From the NCBI RefSeq assembly GCF_029945895.1, contig NZ_JAQSDL010000115.1, forward strand, positions 10,015 through 74,014: 64,000 nt of DNA. The letters run 5' to 3'. The notes under the pieces are model-generated. The model did no database searches. It was not told the origin of the DNA and worked only from the letters and a program-made list of their open reading frames with translations. Shown one piece after another: positions 53,137 through 61,334 of the stretch. The position numbers and the translations under genes are program-made. This DNA comes from Polaromonas sp. (GTDB lineage Bacteria > Pseudomonadota > Gammaproteobacteria > Burkholderiales > Burkholderiaceae_C). The number at the start of each line of letters is the position of its first letter. Within the stretch, counting starts at the first letter, position 1.

Positions 53137-53630
53137 TCTACCATCCTGCATTCGATGCCTACCATTGCGTCTTCAGAATGCTGAAGGTCCTGGCAAAGGT
53201 TCCTACCCTCGAGTTTGCAAAGCTTCGAATACTGGATTTTTATCTATGTTTTCCTGCAGAAGTATCTGATATCCAAATACCGCGAGAGCAGGTTGGAATA
53301 AAAAAAGCAGCCAAAGAGATACGAAATGAGTATCGCGGCCCGGTAAGCGTGTCGCGAACTTTCCGAGATATGGAAGCCATCCATCTTGCCGCAGCACGAC
53401 TGTTAGCTTCTTCGCGGTTTCTAGATCCCACCAGCCTCGAAAACGGCATTATTGTCCGCACAGAAACTCCTCTGCCCGAAGCTCTAGATAAAAAATTGCA
53501 GGAAGAGGTTTTTCTTGAAGGCTCAGTCCCTGACTACATTGTGTCCAGAATGAGTCAAATTCCTTTGACCGGAATGAATGGATTAAAGCAACGCACAGGC
53601 CTTATGGAGTATAGATATGACGCTGCTTAG
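53130..53630 (+). CDS. ABC-3C middle component
   Basis: 166 aa. It starts MLIYHPAFDAYHCVFRMLKVL and continues KLRILDFYLCFPAEVSDIQIP, the opening typical of ABC-3C 'middle component' proteins (closest, from memory, to the MC5 type). The rest is helical and includes FRDMEAIHLAAARLLASS. It is sandwiched between the CTD-like protein and the ATPase with overlapping starts, the conserved order of these systems. Its function is thought to be bridging ATPase and effector. Confidence 0.72.
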   Translation: MLIYHPAFDAYHCVFRMLKVLAKVPTLEFAKLRILDFYLCFPAEVSDIQIPREQVGIKKAAKEIRNEYRGPVSVSRTFRDMEAIHLAAARLLASSRFLDPTSLENGIIVRTETPLPEALDKKLQEEVFLEGSVPDYIVSRMSQIPLTGMNGLKQRTGLMEYRYDAA

Positions 53631-55527
53631 TCCGACACTCATCGTGAATGAACTGGCGGTTTTCAAGGACGGTCGCAATACGCTCGCGATTTCATTTCAC
53701 AAAGGGTTGAACATTCTTCGTGGTCAAAACAGCTCGGGAAAAACAACCACCCTAGATTTCATAGCTCATACTTTGGGTGCAGAGGATATTCCTTGGAAGA
53801 AGGAAGCTCTCCTCTGTGATTACTCAATTGTGGAGGTTTCGTTAAACGGCCGGCGCGTAACCTTGCGACGCGACGTTAACGACAGCCGGCAACAACCCAT
53901 GTATATATTTTGGGGAGCATTAGATGAAGCGATGCGAGCTCCGATCACCGCCTGGGAGCTATACCCTTTCCGCCGAAGTCAAAATAAACTTAGCTTTACT
54001 CAGAGCCTGCTGGTAGCACTGGATTTACCTGAAGCGCAAGGAGATGGGGCATCGAATCTCACGATGCATCAGTTCTTACGTGTGATGTATGCGGATCAAC
54101 CTTCCTTGCACAGTCCAATTTTTCGCATTGACTCATTCGATAACGCCTTGACAAGAGAAACGGTTGGAAATTATTTGTCTGGCGTTTATAACGATAAGCT
54201 CTATTCGGCTCAGCTCTCGAAACGAGAATTAGAAAAAGAGATATCTCAAGCGGATTCTGAACTAAAGAGCATATTTACCGTTCTTGCCAAATCCAAGCAA
54301 GACATCAATATGGAGTTCTTTGGGCAGCAAATTCTTGAGGCTGAACGTCGAAGGACTTTTCTTCTAGCGGAACTGGCTCGTATGAAGGTGGAACGCACTG
54401 TTGAACGCGATAAGAAGAGGACTAGCGATGAAGGCCCACTGCGCGCAGCTTTGGACAGCGCCAAAAAGGGGCTCGCGACCTCGTTAGATGCTATCGCGCG
54501 ACTGGAATTTGAACTTCAAGACTCGCGCAATTTTGTTCAAGAAATTGAATCGAGGCTTCTTCGGCTTGATGAGTCAGAAACAACCAGGAGTTATTTTGGC
54601 TCAGTGGCCTTCAATTTTTGTCCATGCTGCTTAGCGGAAGTTAAGCCCCCAAGCGCAGCCTCAGAGCAGTGTGCTTTGTGCAAGAGTCCGCTACACGACC
54701 CATCGGGCGAAACGCAAATTCTAAGAATGCGCAACGAACTCCGCATTCAGCTACGCGAGTCAACTGCGCTTATCAATGCGAGGGAATCAGAACTTCGACT
54801 ACTACGGACAAGTGTTCCTAGCGTGCGTCAAGAACTCCGGAGTCTGGAAGGAAAGTATTTGGAGGCAACGCAGAGTTGGTCAAGCGACCTAGAAACTGCG
54901 ATTGAGGCTGCGTCGAGAGAAACGGGGTCTTTGGATCAAGAGATCAAAGGTCTTTATGAAAATCAGAAGTTGGCGGGCGCGATAAAGGACTTGCAAATTC
55001 GACGCGATGCCCTGCTTCAGAAGTTGTCAGAGTTGGATAGCTTGATTGAATCACTTCGCTATGCTCAAGACGGAACCAAAAGAGACGTTGCGTTGACAGT
55101 CGCCAACTCGGTTAGCCGGTTATTAAAACAAGACTTCAAAAGACAAGAGGAATTTAAGAGTGCTGAACACGTGCAGTTTAGTTTTATTGACAATCAGGTC
55201 ATCGTAGACGGCTCAGCAAAGTTTTCAGAGAGTTCCACTGTTTTCCTAAGGCATATATTTCATTTGGCTCTACTTAGTGCGTCTACTAAGTTGCCAGCAA
55301 TGCGATTCCCAAGATTTTTGATGTTGGACGGCATTGAAGATGGTGGTATGGAGTTAGCTCGCGCTTACCATCTACAAGAAATTATTGCCACCGAGTGTGC
55401 AAGTTACGAAGTGGACTACCAACTTATATTTGCGACCTCGCAAATTTCTCCTTCGTTAAACAACGAGCGATTTGTAGTCGGCCGTTCATTCACTGAAGAT
55501 CACAAGTCCTTGGAAATCCTAGCGTAA
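53617..55527 (+). CDS. SMC/Rad50-like ATPase of the candidate ABC-3C system
   Basis: 636 aa. Walker A is G36QNSSGKT43. Long coiled coils (about residues 195-330 and 370-490) flank a zinc-hook-like module C335-x2-C338 ... C352-x2-C355. The C-terminal head has a degenerate signature (FSESSTVFLRHIFHLAL) and Walker B FLMLDGIED (residues 568-575), then a switch region IFATSQIS. This is the DUF3732-type/Rad50-like layout of ABC-3C ATPases. It overlaps the middle component by 14 bases. The AT-richer sequence suggests horizontal acquisition. Confidence 0.85.
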   Translation: MTLLSPTLIVNELAVFKDGRNTLAISFHKGLNILRGQNSSGKTTTLDFIAHTLGAEDIPWKKEALLCDYSIVEVSLNGRRVTLRRDVNDSRQQPMYIFWGALDEAMRAPITAWELYPFRRSQNKLSFTQSLLVALDLPEAQGDGASNLTMHQFLRVMYADQPSLHSPIFRIDSFDNALTRETVGNYLSGVYNDKLYSAQLSKRELEKEISQADSELKSIFTVLAKSKQDINMEFFGQQILEAERRRTFLLAELARMKVERTVERDKKRTSDEGPLRAALDSAKKGLATSLDAIARLEFELQDSRNFVQEIESRLLRLDESETTRSYFGSVAFNFCPCCLAEVKPPSAASEQCALCKSPLHDPSGETQILRMRNELRIQLRESTALINARESELRLLRTSVPSVRQELRSLEGKYLEATQSWSSDLETAIEAASRETGSLDQEIKGLYENQKLAGAIKDLQIRRDALLQKLSELDSLIESLRYAQDGTKRDVALTVANSVSRLLKQDFKRQEEFKSAEHVQFSFIDNQVIVDGSAKFSESSTVFLRHIFHLALLSASTKLPAMRFPRFLMLDGIEDGGMELARAYHLQEIIATECASYEVDYQLIFATSQISPSLNNERFVVGRSFTEDHKSLEILA

Positions 55528-55640
55528 AAATCTAGAGGCGAATATGAAAGAAATGGCTTTCACGGGATGATTTTCGTACGGGACCGGGGACGACATGCTG
55601 CCAACTTGCCGGGTGCCACAACTTCAAGCTGAAGCTTGAG

Positions 55641-56015
55641 CTACTTTTTTACTGAACAGGTGCCGATCGGGTGCACTTCGATGCCCCAGCCAATATGCTC
55701 ACCCAGCGTGGCTGCGGGATGCAGCGACGCGATGCGTATGGCTTCCTCCTTGTTGGGCGCTTCGATGAGGATGACGCCACCCACCAGTTCCTTGGCTTCG
55801 GCATAAGGCCCGTCGGTCACGGCGGGCTTGCCGCCGCGCGGGCGCAGCGCAAAGGTGGCCTGGGGCCCTTCGAGCGAGGCGCTCCAAAGCAGGCCACCGG
55901 TTTGCGCGAGTTCGGCATCTTTGACCGGGCACTGGCTCACAAGCGCCTGCATGTCGGCGGGCGCCATGGCGTCCATTTTTTCGGGGTCGTAATAAGCAAG
56001 GCAGAGGTATTGCAT
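55641..56015 (-). CDS. YCII/DGPF-domain protein
   Basis: 124 aa. It has the YciI-like fold with MQYLCLAYYDPEKM at the start and the DGPF signature TDGPYAEAKELVGGVILIEAPNKEEAIRIASLHP. Members are often next to ECF sigma factors and have unknown enzymatic roles; none is adjacent here. The ATG at 56015 follows AAGGACATCTCC. It marks the return to GC-rich core genes right of the ABC-3C island. Confidence 0.85.
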   Translation of the reverse strand: MQYLCLAYYDPEKMDAMAPADMQALVSQCPVKDAELAQTGGLLWSASLEGPQATFALRPRGGKPAVTDGPYAEAKELVGGVILIEAPNKEEAIRIASLHPAATLGEHIGWGIEVHPIGTCSVKK

Positions 56016-56339
56016 GGAGATGTCCTTGGGTCGGTGGTTGATGGTCTCACCTGCACGACGAACGGCTGGCCCGACTTTCGACATCTTGCCCCAGGCTGAA
56101 AAAAAACTCCTGCAGGAAAGCTTCTTTTGCGGAAGATCCGGCCTGCGCTTCGGCTGGCCATGGCCCCGGCGATTGAATCAGTTTGCCTCTTTTGCTCCTG
56201 TTTTTATAGCTGCTTGCGCCCGCCACGCAGGGGCTGGAGGCCAATTTGATGCACAAATTTCGTCCGCAAGCCCCTGCACCCCAAGTCGAAGCCCGTCACC
56301 GCCGCCAGGCCCCGCGGTGCGCGCCGCGGCTGCGGCCCG
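56016..56339. other. Intergenic region with a repeat
   Basis: A 324-bp gap between two minus-strand genes. It includes the YciI promoter region, a CTCCTGCAGGAAAG imperfect dyad near 56108-56120 and the family-A repeat at 56190-56260. The remaining part is GC-rich without a believable gene. Confidence 0.45.
56190..56260 (+). repeat. Dispersed repeat family A
   Basis: TTTTATAGCTGCTTGCGCC then GGGGCTGGAGGCCAATTTGATGCACAAA. It is nearly identical to the copy at 57833-57900 over about 50 bases. Confidence 0.75.
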
Positions 56340-56777
56340 TCAGTGCGCAGCGTCCAGAAACGGCGTGTTGGGGTCGCTCACGTAGAAGATGACCACCCGC
56401 AGCGGGTCGGTGGCGCTTTTGTTGTAGCCCGTCATTTTCACGTTGGGCGGTTCGACAAACGCCTGGCCGGCGCTGAGGACCACCGGGGCCCTGCCCTCCA
56501 GGTCCAGCGTGAACTGGCCTTCGAGCACGTACACCGTCACCGGGGAGCGATGGGTGTGGAAAACCGTCCTGTCGCCGGGCTTGAACGCGGCGGTCATCAC
56601 CCTGACTTCCTGCGTGTCGCCTCTGGGCATCTGCAGCACGTTTTCTTTCAGCACCAGCTGGGGCGCGGCCAGGCCGGGCGCCTGGGCATGAACCGCCGAC
56701 ACGCAGAAGGCAGCGCCCAGCAGCAAGGCCAGGCAGGCCCGGCGGGCGGGCAGTTTGGGTTCATGGCGTGGGTTCAT
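56340..56777 (-). CDS. Exported cupin-domain protein
   Basis: 145 aa with a signal peptide (RRACLALLLGAAFCVSAVHAQ). The cupin fold is shown by FKPGDRTVFHTHRSPVTVYVLEGQFTLDLEG and LSAGQAFVEPPNVKMTGYN, with metal ligands HTH and a later acidic residue. The ATG at 56777 follows AAAGG. A small periplasmic cupin of unknown substrate, divergent from a LysR regulator 106 bp away that may control it. Confidence 0.8.
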   Translation of the reverse strand: MNPRHEPKLPARRACLALLLGAAFCVSAVHAQAPGLAAPQLVLKENVLQMPRGDTQEVRVMTAAFKPGDRTVFHTHRSPVTVYVLEGQFTLDLEGRAPVVLSAGQAFVEPPNVKMTGYNKSATDPLRVVIFYVSDPNTPFLDAAH

Positions 56778-56883
56778 GGCAAGGCCTTTCAGCAGAGGGG
56801 AAGATGCGGCCAGTTTAGGCAGCGCCCCGGTTGGGCGCCAGCCGCAGAACTGCATAATGGGGCCGCACCGACGCGGAGCTCAC

Positions 56884-57777
56884 ATGTTCGATTGGGATGA
56901 CCTCAAGCATTTCCTGGCCGTGGCGCGCCACGGCAGCACCACCGCCGCAGGGCGCGCGCTGAACACCGACCAGTCCACCGTGCAGCGGCGCATCACCCGG
57001 CTTGAACAGCGCATTGGCCAGCCCCTGGTCGAGCGGCGCCCCAGCGGCTACCGGCTGACCGCTTACGGCCAGCAACTGTTGCCGCATGCGCAGCAGGTTG
57101 AGCAGCAGATGCTGGCCCTGCAGAGCGTCGTGCAGTCTTCCGCGCGTGAGCTGAACGGGGTCATCCGCCTGACCTGCCCGGAACCGCTGGTGGCACGCAT
57201 CACCCGATCCCCCTTGCTGGAACACCTGCACACACGGCACCCGGGCCTGCGTGTGGAGTTTGTCATGAGCGACCATTACGTGGACCTGGGCAAGGGCGAA
57301 GCCGATGTGGCGCTGCGCTCGGGCGACACCGTGGACAACCAGCTTGTCGGGCGCAAGGTGGCCGATTCGCTGTGGGCGGTGTATGGGGGCCGCGATTACC
57401 TGGCCCGCCAGGGCAGCCCGGCGCGCACCGAGGACCTGGCGCAGCACGCCTGGACAGGCTTTGACGAAAGCATGGGCCCGCACCGCGCGATGCAATGGCT
57501 GCACCAGGTGGCGCCCGGCGTACGCCTTGTGGCTACCAGCGGCAGTGTGCTGGGCCTGGTTCAGCTGGCAAAAGCAAATGTGGGCCTGGCCGCGCTGCCG
57601 ACGGCGCTGGGCGATGCCGAACCCGACCTGGTGCGGGTGCTGGGCCCGGTGCCCGAACTGAAACGCATCTGGCGCCTTCTCACCACGCGGCAGCTGCGGC
57701 GCACGCCGCGGGTGTCGGCCTTCTTTGATTTCATGGCCAGCGAGCTGGACACGCTGCGCCCCATCCTCACAGGCTGA
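56884..57777 (+). CDS. LysR-family transcriptional regulator
   Basis: 297 aa. The N-terminal winged helix (WDDLKHFLAVARHGSTTAAGRALNTDQSTVQRRITRLEQRIG) is the LysR DNA-binding domain, with the effector-binding domain following (LNGVIRLTCPEPLVARI, GEADVALRSGDTVDNQLVGRKVAD). GGAG lies 7 bases before the ATG. It is divergent from the cupin gene, the usual arrangement for a regulated target. Confidence 0.92.
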   Translation: MFDWDDLKHFLAVARHGSTTAAGRALNTDQSTVQRRITRLEQRIGQPLVERRPSGYRLTAYGQQLLPHAQQVEQQMLALQSVVQSSARELNGVIRLTCPEPLVARITRSPLLEHLHTRHPGLRVEFVMSDHYVDLGKGEADVALRSGDTVDNQLVGRKVADSLWAVYGGRDYLARQGSPARTEDLAQHAWTGFDESMGPHRAMQWLHQVAPGVRLVATSGSVLGLVQLAKANVGLAALPTALGDAEPDLVRVLGPVPELKRIWRLLTTRQLRRTPRVSAFFDFMASELDTLRPILTG

Positions 57778-57832
57778 GCGCTGCCGCCGGCGCGTCCGGC
57801 CCGGCCCCGGCGGCGAACACTGCAAACACTTC

Positions 57833-57900
57833 TGCTACAAGTTTTATAGCTGCTTGCGCCCGCTCCACAAGGGCTGAAGGCCAATTTGACGCACAGTTTT
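57833..57900 (+). repeat. Dispersed repeat family A
   Basis: CAAGTTTTATAGCTGCTTGCGCCCGCTCCACAAGGGCTGAAGGCCAATTTGACGCACAG, between the convergent LysR and histidine kinase genes. Confidence 0.75.
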
Positions 57901-57964
57901 CACCTGCAGGCCGCCTGGCCGCTCGTCAAGGTCCGACAGCGCCGACAGGCCGCGCTCTGCGCGC

Positions 57965-59506
57965 CTACGCAACCGCCGGTGGCAAGGTCACATGGAAGGC
58001 GGTGCGGCCGGGCACGGAGTCATAACCGATGCTGCCCCCCATGTGCTCGACCATTTCCTTGGCGATCGACAGGCCGAGGCCCGAGCCGCCTTTTGGCCGG
58101 TTGGTCGTCATCTGGGCCTGTGCAAAACGCTGGAAGATGCGCCCGCGAAATTCGTCGGGAACACCGGGGCCCTGGTCCGTGACCTGCAGGCGGACAGCGC
58201 CGCCAGGGCCGGCCTGCGAAGCCTCCACCCGCACCTGGCTGCCCTTGGGGGCAAACTTCAGTGCATTGGAAATCAGGTTGGCCAGCACCTGATGCAGGCG
58301 CTGGGCGTCAGCGAGCAGGTGCAGGTCGGCGCCGCCCGAGACTTCAAGCCGCACGCCGGCCGTCTTTGCCACGGCTTCAAACGCCTGCGCTGCGCGCTCC
58401 AGCAGGGGCGAGACAGCCAGGGCGTCGATCTGGAACGTCATCTGGCCGGAGGCCATCTTCTCCATGTCCAGGATGTCGTCCACGATGGTGCGCAGGCGCT
58501 CTGAATTGCGCGCGGCCAGCGTCACCAGCCGCGCGGCGCCTTCCGGCAACACACCGGCAATGCCGCTGTCAAGGAGCTTGACGGCACCGTGGATGGAGGT
58601 GAGCGGTGTGCGCAGTTCATGGCTCACCACCGAAATGAACTCGCTTTTCATGCGCTCCATTTCCTTGCGCTGCGTGATGTCGGTGACGATGGAAAGGATG
58701 ACCGGCCGGCCAAAGCTGGACACCAGTTGCCAACGCGCCTCCACCGGGTAACTGCCGCCGTCGCTGCGCCGCCGCACCCCTTCAAACACAACTTGCGGCG
58801 CGCCTTCCTGCAGCTGCTGCACATGGGCGTTGAAGGTTGCATGGCTCTGGCCTTCCATCACGTCCATCGACGTCATGCCGCGCAACTGCTCCAGCGAATA
58901 GCCCAGGCTGCGTACCGCGCTGGGGTTGGCGTAGAGGTAGCGCTGGGACTGCATGTCGGTGACCATGATCTCGTCGGCCACCGTGTCCACGAGCGCGCCA
59001 AACCAGTTGAGCATGCGGCTTTGCCGCCCGGCTTCGAGCACGGCCATCATCACATCGGCCAGCTGGGTCAAGGAATGCCGCTGGGCCAGGCTGAGTTGCC
59101 GGGGTTCGGAGTCGAGCACACACAACATGCCGATGGCGTGGCCCCGGTCGCTGCGCAGCTGGCTGCCGCAATAAAACCGGATGCCGGCGTTGGTGAGCAC
59201 GGGGTTGTTTGCAAAGCGCTCGTCGCGCTCGGTGTCGGGCACCTCGAACACCGCGTGCTCAAGGATGGCGTGGCCACAGACACTTTCATCACGGGTGGTC
59301 TGGCCGAAGGCCAGGCCGTACTCGGCCTTGAACCATTGCCGGTCGTGGTCGATCAGCGTGACGGCCGCGTACTGGGTGCCGCAGATGGCCGCAGCCAGCT
59401 CGGCGAATTCGTTGAATACCTTCTCCGAGGGTGTGTCCAGCACGCCAAAGTCGTGAAGTTCGGCAAGCCGATCAGCTTCGTTGATGGGAAGGGAGGGCGC
59501 GCGCAT
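57965..59506 (-). CDS. GAF-PAS sensor histidine kinase
   Basis: 513 aa, soluble. GAF domain about residues 25-160 (CGTQYAAVTLIDHDRQWFKAEYGL, ESVCGHAILEH), PAS domain about 170-280 (VADEIMVTDMQSQRYLYANPSAV, GYSLEQLRGM), HisKA with H296 in VVSHELRTPLTSIHGA, HATPase with NLISNALKFAP, VTDQGPGVP and GGSGLGLSIAKEM. No response regulator gene is adjacent, so it is an orphan kinase sensing an intracellular cue. Confidence 0.92.
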   Translation of the reverse strand: MRAPSLPINEADRLAELHDFGVLDTPSEKVFNEFAELAAAICGTQYAAVTLIDHDRQWFKAEYGLAFGQTTRDESVCGHAILEHAVFEVPDTERDERFANNPVLTNAGIRFYCGSQLRSDRGHAIGMLCVLDSEPRQLSLAQRHSLTQLADVMMAVLEAGRQSRMLNWFGALVDTVADEIMVTDMQSQRYLYANPSAVRSLGYSLEQLRGMTSMDVMEGQSHATFNAHVQQLQEGAPQVVFEGVRRRSDGGSYPVEARWQLVSSFGRPVILSIVTDITQRKEMERMKSEFISVVSHELRTPLTSIHGAVKLLDSGIAGVLPEGAARLVTLAARNSERLRTIVDDILDMEKMASGQMTFQIDALAVSPLLERAAQAFEAVAKTAGVRLEVSGGADLHLLADAQRLHQVLANLISNALKFAPKGSQVRVEASQAGPGGAVRLQVTDQGPGVPDEFRGRIFQRFAQAQMTTNRPKGGSGLGLSIAKEMVEHMGGSIGYDSVPGRTAFHVTLPPAVA

Positions 59507-59557
59507 TGGGCAGGGTGAGGTGGGGGCATCTTATCGCGTGGGGCCGCAGCTGGCCGT

Positions 59558-60223
59558 TCAACCCAGCAGCGCGGGCAGAACCCCCATGTCGGCAAAAACG
59601 TGGCGGGCGCCCGCCCTGAGCAGGGCGTCGGGCGCGTCGTGCCCGGCTTCGGGCGGGCTGTAGCCGAACACGGTGGCGCCTGCGGCGACGCCTGAAGCTA
59701 CACCCGTCACGGTGTCTTCCACCACCACACAGCGGTGCGGGGCGATGCCCAGTGCGGCGGCGGCGGCCAGGTAGACATCGGGCGCGGGTTTGGAGCGCGG
59801 CATTTCGTGACCGCTGAAGATGCGGCCGTGGAAGCTGGGCATGAGGCCGCACTTTTCCAGCTGCAGCTCGACCTTGAAACGGTCGGCGCCGGAGGCGCAG
59901 GCAATGCGGCCTTCGTACAGCGTGTGAATCTGCACCACGGCTTCAAGGGCGCCGCGAATCGGCAGCAGGCCTTCGGCAAGGGCCTCGTTGCGCCGGCCGC
60001 GAAACTCGTGCAGCCACTGCTCGGTCAGCGGCTGCCCGGTGTTGGCCTCGATGACAGCGATCTCGTCCTTGACGGCCTTGCCGATGAACAGGCGCATGCA
60101 TTCGGCAGAGCTGAGCTTCCAGCCGGCTTCTTCCAGCATGTCGCGCAGCACGCCGTTGGTGATGGGTTCGCTGTCGACCAGCACGCCGTCACAGTCAAAC
60201 AACACGGCTTCAAATTTCAACAC
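59558..60223 (-). CDS. HAD-superfamily phosphatase/phosphoglucomutase-like (YieH type)
   Basis: 221 aa. Nucleophile motif FDCDGVLVDSEP, cap-domain helices, second motif ACASGAD (near residue 108), lysine in SKPAPDVYL, and VVEDTVTGVASGVAAGATVFGY. This is the layout of beta-phosphoglucomutase/phosphoglycolate-phosphatase-like enzymes. The substrate is uncertain. Confidence 0.88.
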   Translation of the reverse strand: MLKFEAVLFDCDGVLVDSEPITNGVLRDMLEEAGWKLSSAECMRLFIGKAVKDEIAVIEANTGQPLTEQWLHEFRGRRNEALAEGLLPIRGALEAVVQIHTLYEGRIACASGADRFKVELQLEKCGLMPSFHGRIFSGHEMPRSKPAPDVYLAAAAALGIAPHRCVVVEDTVTGVASGVAAGATVFGYSPPEAGHDAPDALLRAGARHVFADMGVLPALLG

Positions 60224-60242
60224 GGGTGGCCTCTCTTCAAAA

Positions 60243-60300
60243 TGCTATTGATTCAGTAGCTGGCAGCGCACGCGGAGCAAGGGCCAGAGGCCTTTTTGTT
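60243..60300 (+). repeat. Dispersed repeat family A
   Basis: TGCTATTGATTCAGTAGCTGGCAGCGCACGCGGAGCAAGGGCCAGAGGCCTTTTTG, between the HAD and YchJ-like genes. Confidence 0.65.
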
Positions 60301-60315
60301 CACAAACTTCTGGCG

Positions 60316-60714
60316 CTACAGCTGGTCGCCGTCCACATAGTACCAACGGCCGGCTTCGCGCACAAAGCGGCTGCGCTCGTGCAGGCGCACGGCCGGGCTG
60401 CCCGGGCTTTTCTGGCGGGCGACAAATTCGACTTCGGCGTGGCTGTCGTCCAGCACGCGGTGCTGGCGCACCTCCAGCCCCAGCCACTTGACGCCAGGGT
60501 CGAACTCGATGCCTGGCGGGCGCTGGCTGGTGTGCCAGGTGGCCAGCAGGTAGTCGGCGCGTTCGAGCACAAAGGCGGCGTAGCGCGAGCGCATGAGCGA
60601 CTCGGCGTCGGGAGCGGGTGCGCTGTCGAAGCTTTCGATGAAGCGGGCGCAGCAGGCGGCGTAGGCCAGCGGGCGGCTGCGCGCATCGGCCCGGCCGCAG
60701 GGGCAGGCGGCCAC
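60316..60714 (-). CDS. YchJ-family (UPF0225) SEC-C/NTF2-like protein
   Basis: 132 aa. It starts at GTG 60714, two bases after the rhodanese stop, with AAAGG upstream. ACPCG and AYAACC are the N-terminal metal-binding Cys pairs of YchJ. ESLMRSRYAAFVLERADYLLATWHTSQRP is the family signature and FVREAGRWYYVDG ends the NTF2-like domain. The C-terminal SEC-C Cys motif of E. coli YchJ is absent. The function is unknown; it is co-transcribed with the rhodanese. Confidence 0.83.
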   Translation of the reverse strand: MAACPCGRADARSRPLAYAACCARFIESFDSAPAPDAESLMRSRYAAFVLERADYLLATWHTSQRPPGIEFDPGVKWLGLEVRQHRVLDDSHAEVEFVARQKSPGSPAVRLHERSRFVREAGRWYYVDGDQL

Positions 60715-60716
60715 CG

Positions 60717-61154
60717 TCAGCCTTTGGCCGGATGGCGCGCCGCGTGGGCCTGCTTGTGCGCTTCCAGGGTTTCCATCGGGGCGCCCTGCTTTTTCCACTC
60801 GGCAAAGCCGCCGTCGATGTGGGCCACGTTGGTCATGCCCATGTCCTGCAGGGTTTTGGTGGCCAGCGCGCTGCGCCAGCCGGCGCCGCAGAACAGGATG
60901 AACTGCTTGCCCTCCTCACCAAACACAGGCTTGAAATAGGGCGAGGCCGGGTCGACCCAGAACTCCAGCATGCCGCGCGGCGCCAGCAGGGCGCCGGGCA
61001 CGGTGCCTTCACGCTCAAGCTCGCGCACGTCGCGGATGTCGACAATCTGCACCTGCGGATCGGCGAGTCTGGCCTGGGCTTCGGCCACCGAATACGTGGT
61101 GACCTGCGCCATGGCCTCATCGACGAGGGCGCGGAATCCTTTGGTGATGGGCAT
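60717..61154 (-). CDS. Rhodanese-domain sulfurtransferase
   Basis: 145 aa. Rhodanese fold with IVDIRDVRELEREGTVPGALLAPRG, active loop FCGAGWRSALATKTL (catalytic Cys near residue 93) and VAHIDGGFAEWKKQG. The ATG at 61154 follows GGAGACAACCCC. It probably transfers sulfur or handles persulfides; substrate not known. Confidence 0.9.
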   Translation of the reverse strand: MPITKGFRALVDEAMAQVTTYSVAEAQARLADPQVQIVDIRDVRELEREGTVPGALLAPRGMLEFWVDPASPYFKPVFGEEGKQFILFCGAGWRSALATKTLQDMGMTNVAHIDGGFAEWKKQGAPMETLEAHKQAHAARHPAKG

Positions 61155-61238
61155 GGGGTTGTCTCCTGTGAACGTGATGGGCGGGATGATCCAGTTTACG
61201 GCGTGCATTACCACCCGCCAGCATCCCCGGGCTCTGTT

Positions 61239-61331
61239 CAAGCAGGGGCCGCGGGACCGGCTTTGCCGGACCGCAGGCGCCGCCCCCTGCAAGGGGGAGG
61301 AGGCTACACGCAGTGAGCCTCAACGGGGGTG
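61239..61331 (-). repeat. Dispersed intergenic repeat, family B, reverse copy
   Basis: CAAGCAGGGGCCGCGGGACCGGCTTTGCCGGACCGCAGGCGCCGCCCCCTGCAAGGGGG to CACGCAGTGAGCCTCAACGGGGG. It lies between the acyl-CoA dehydrogenase and rhodanese genes. Confidence 0.7.
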
Positions 61332-61334
61332 TGC

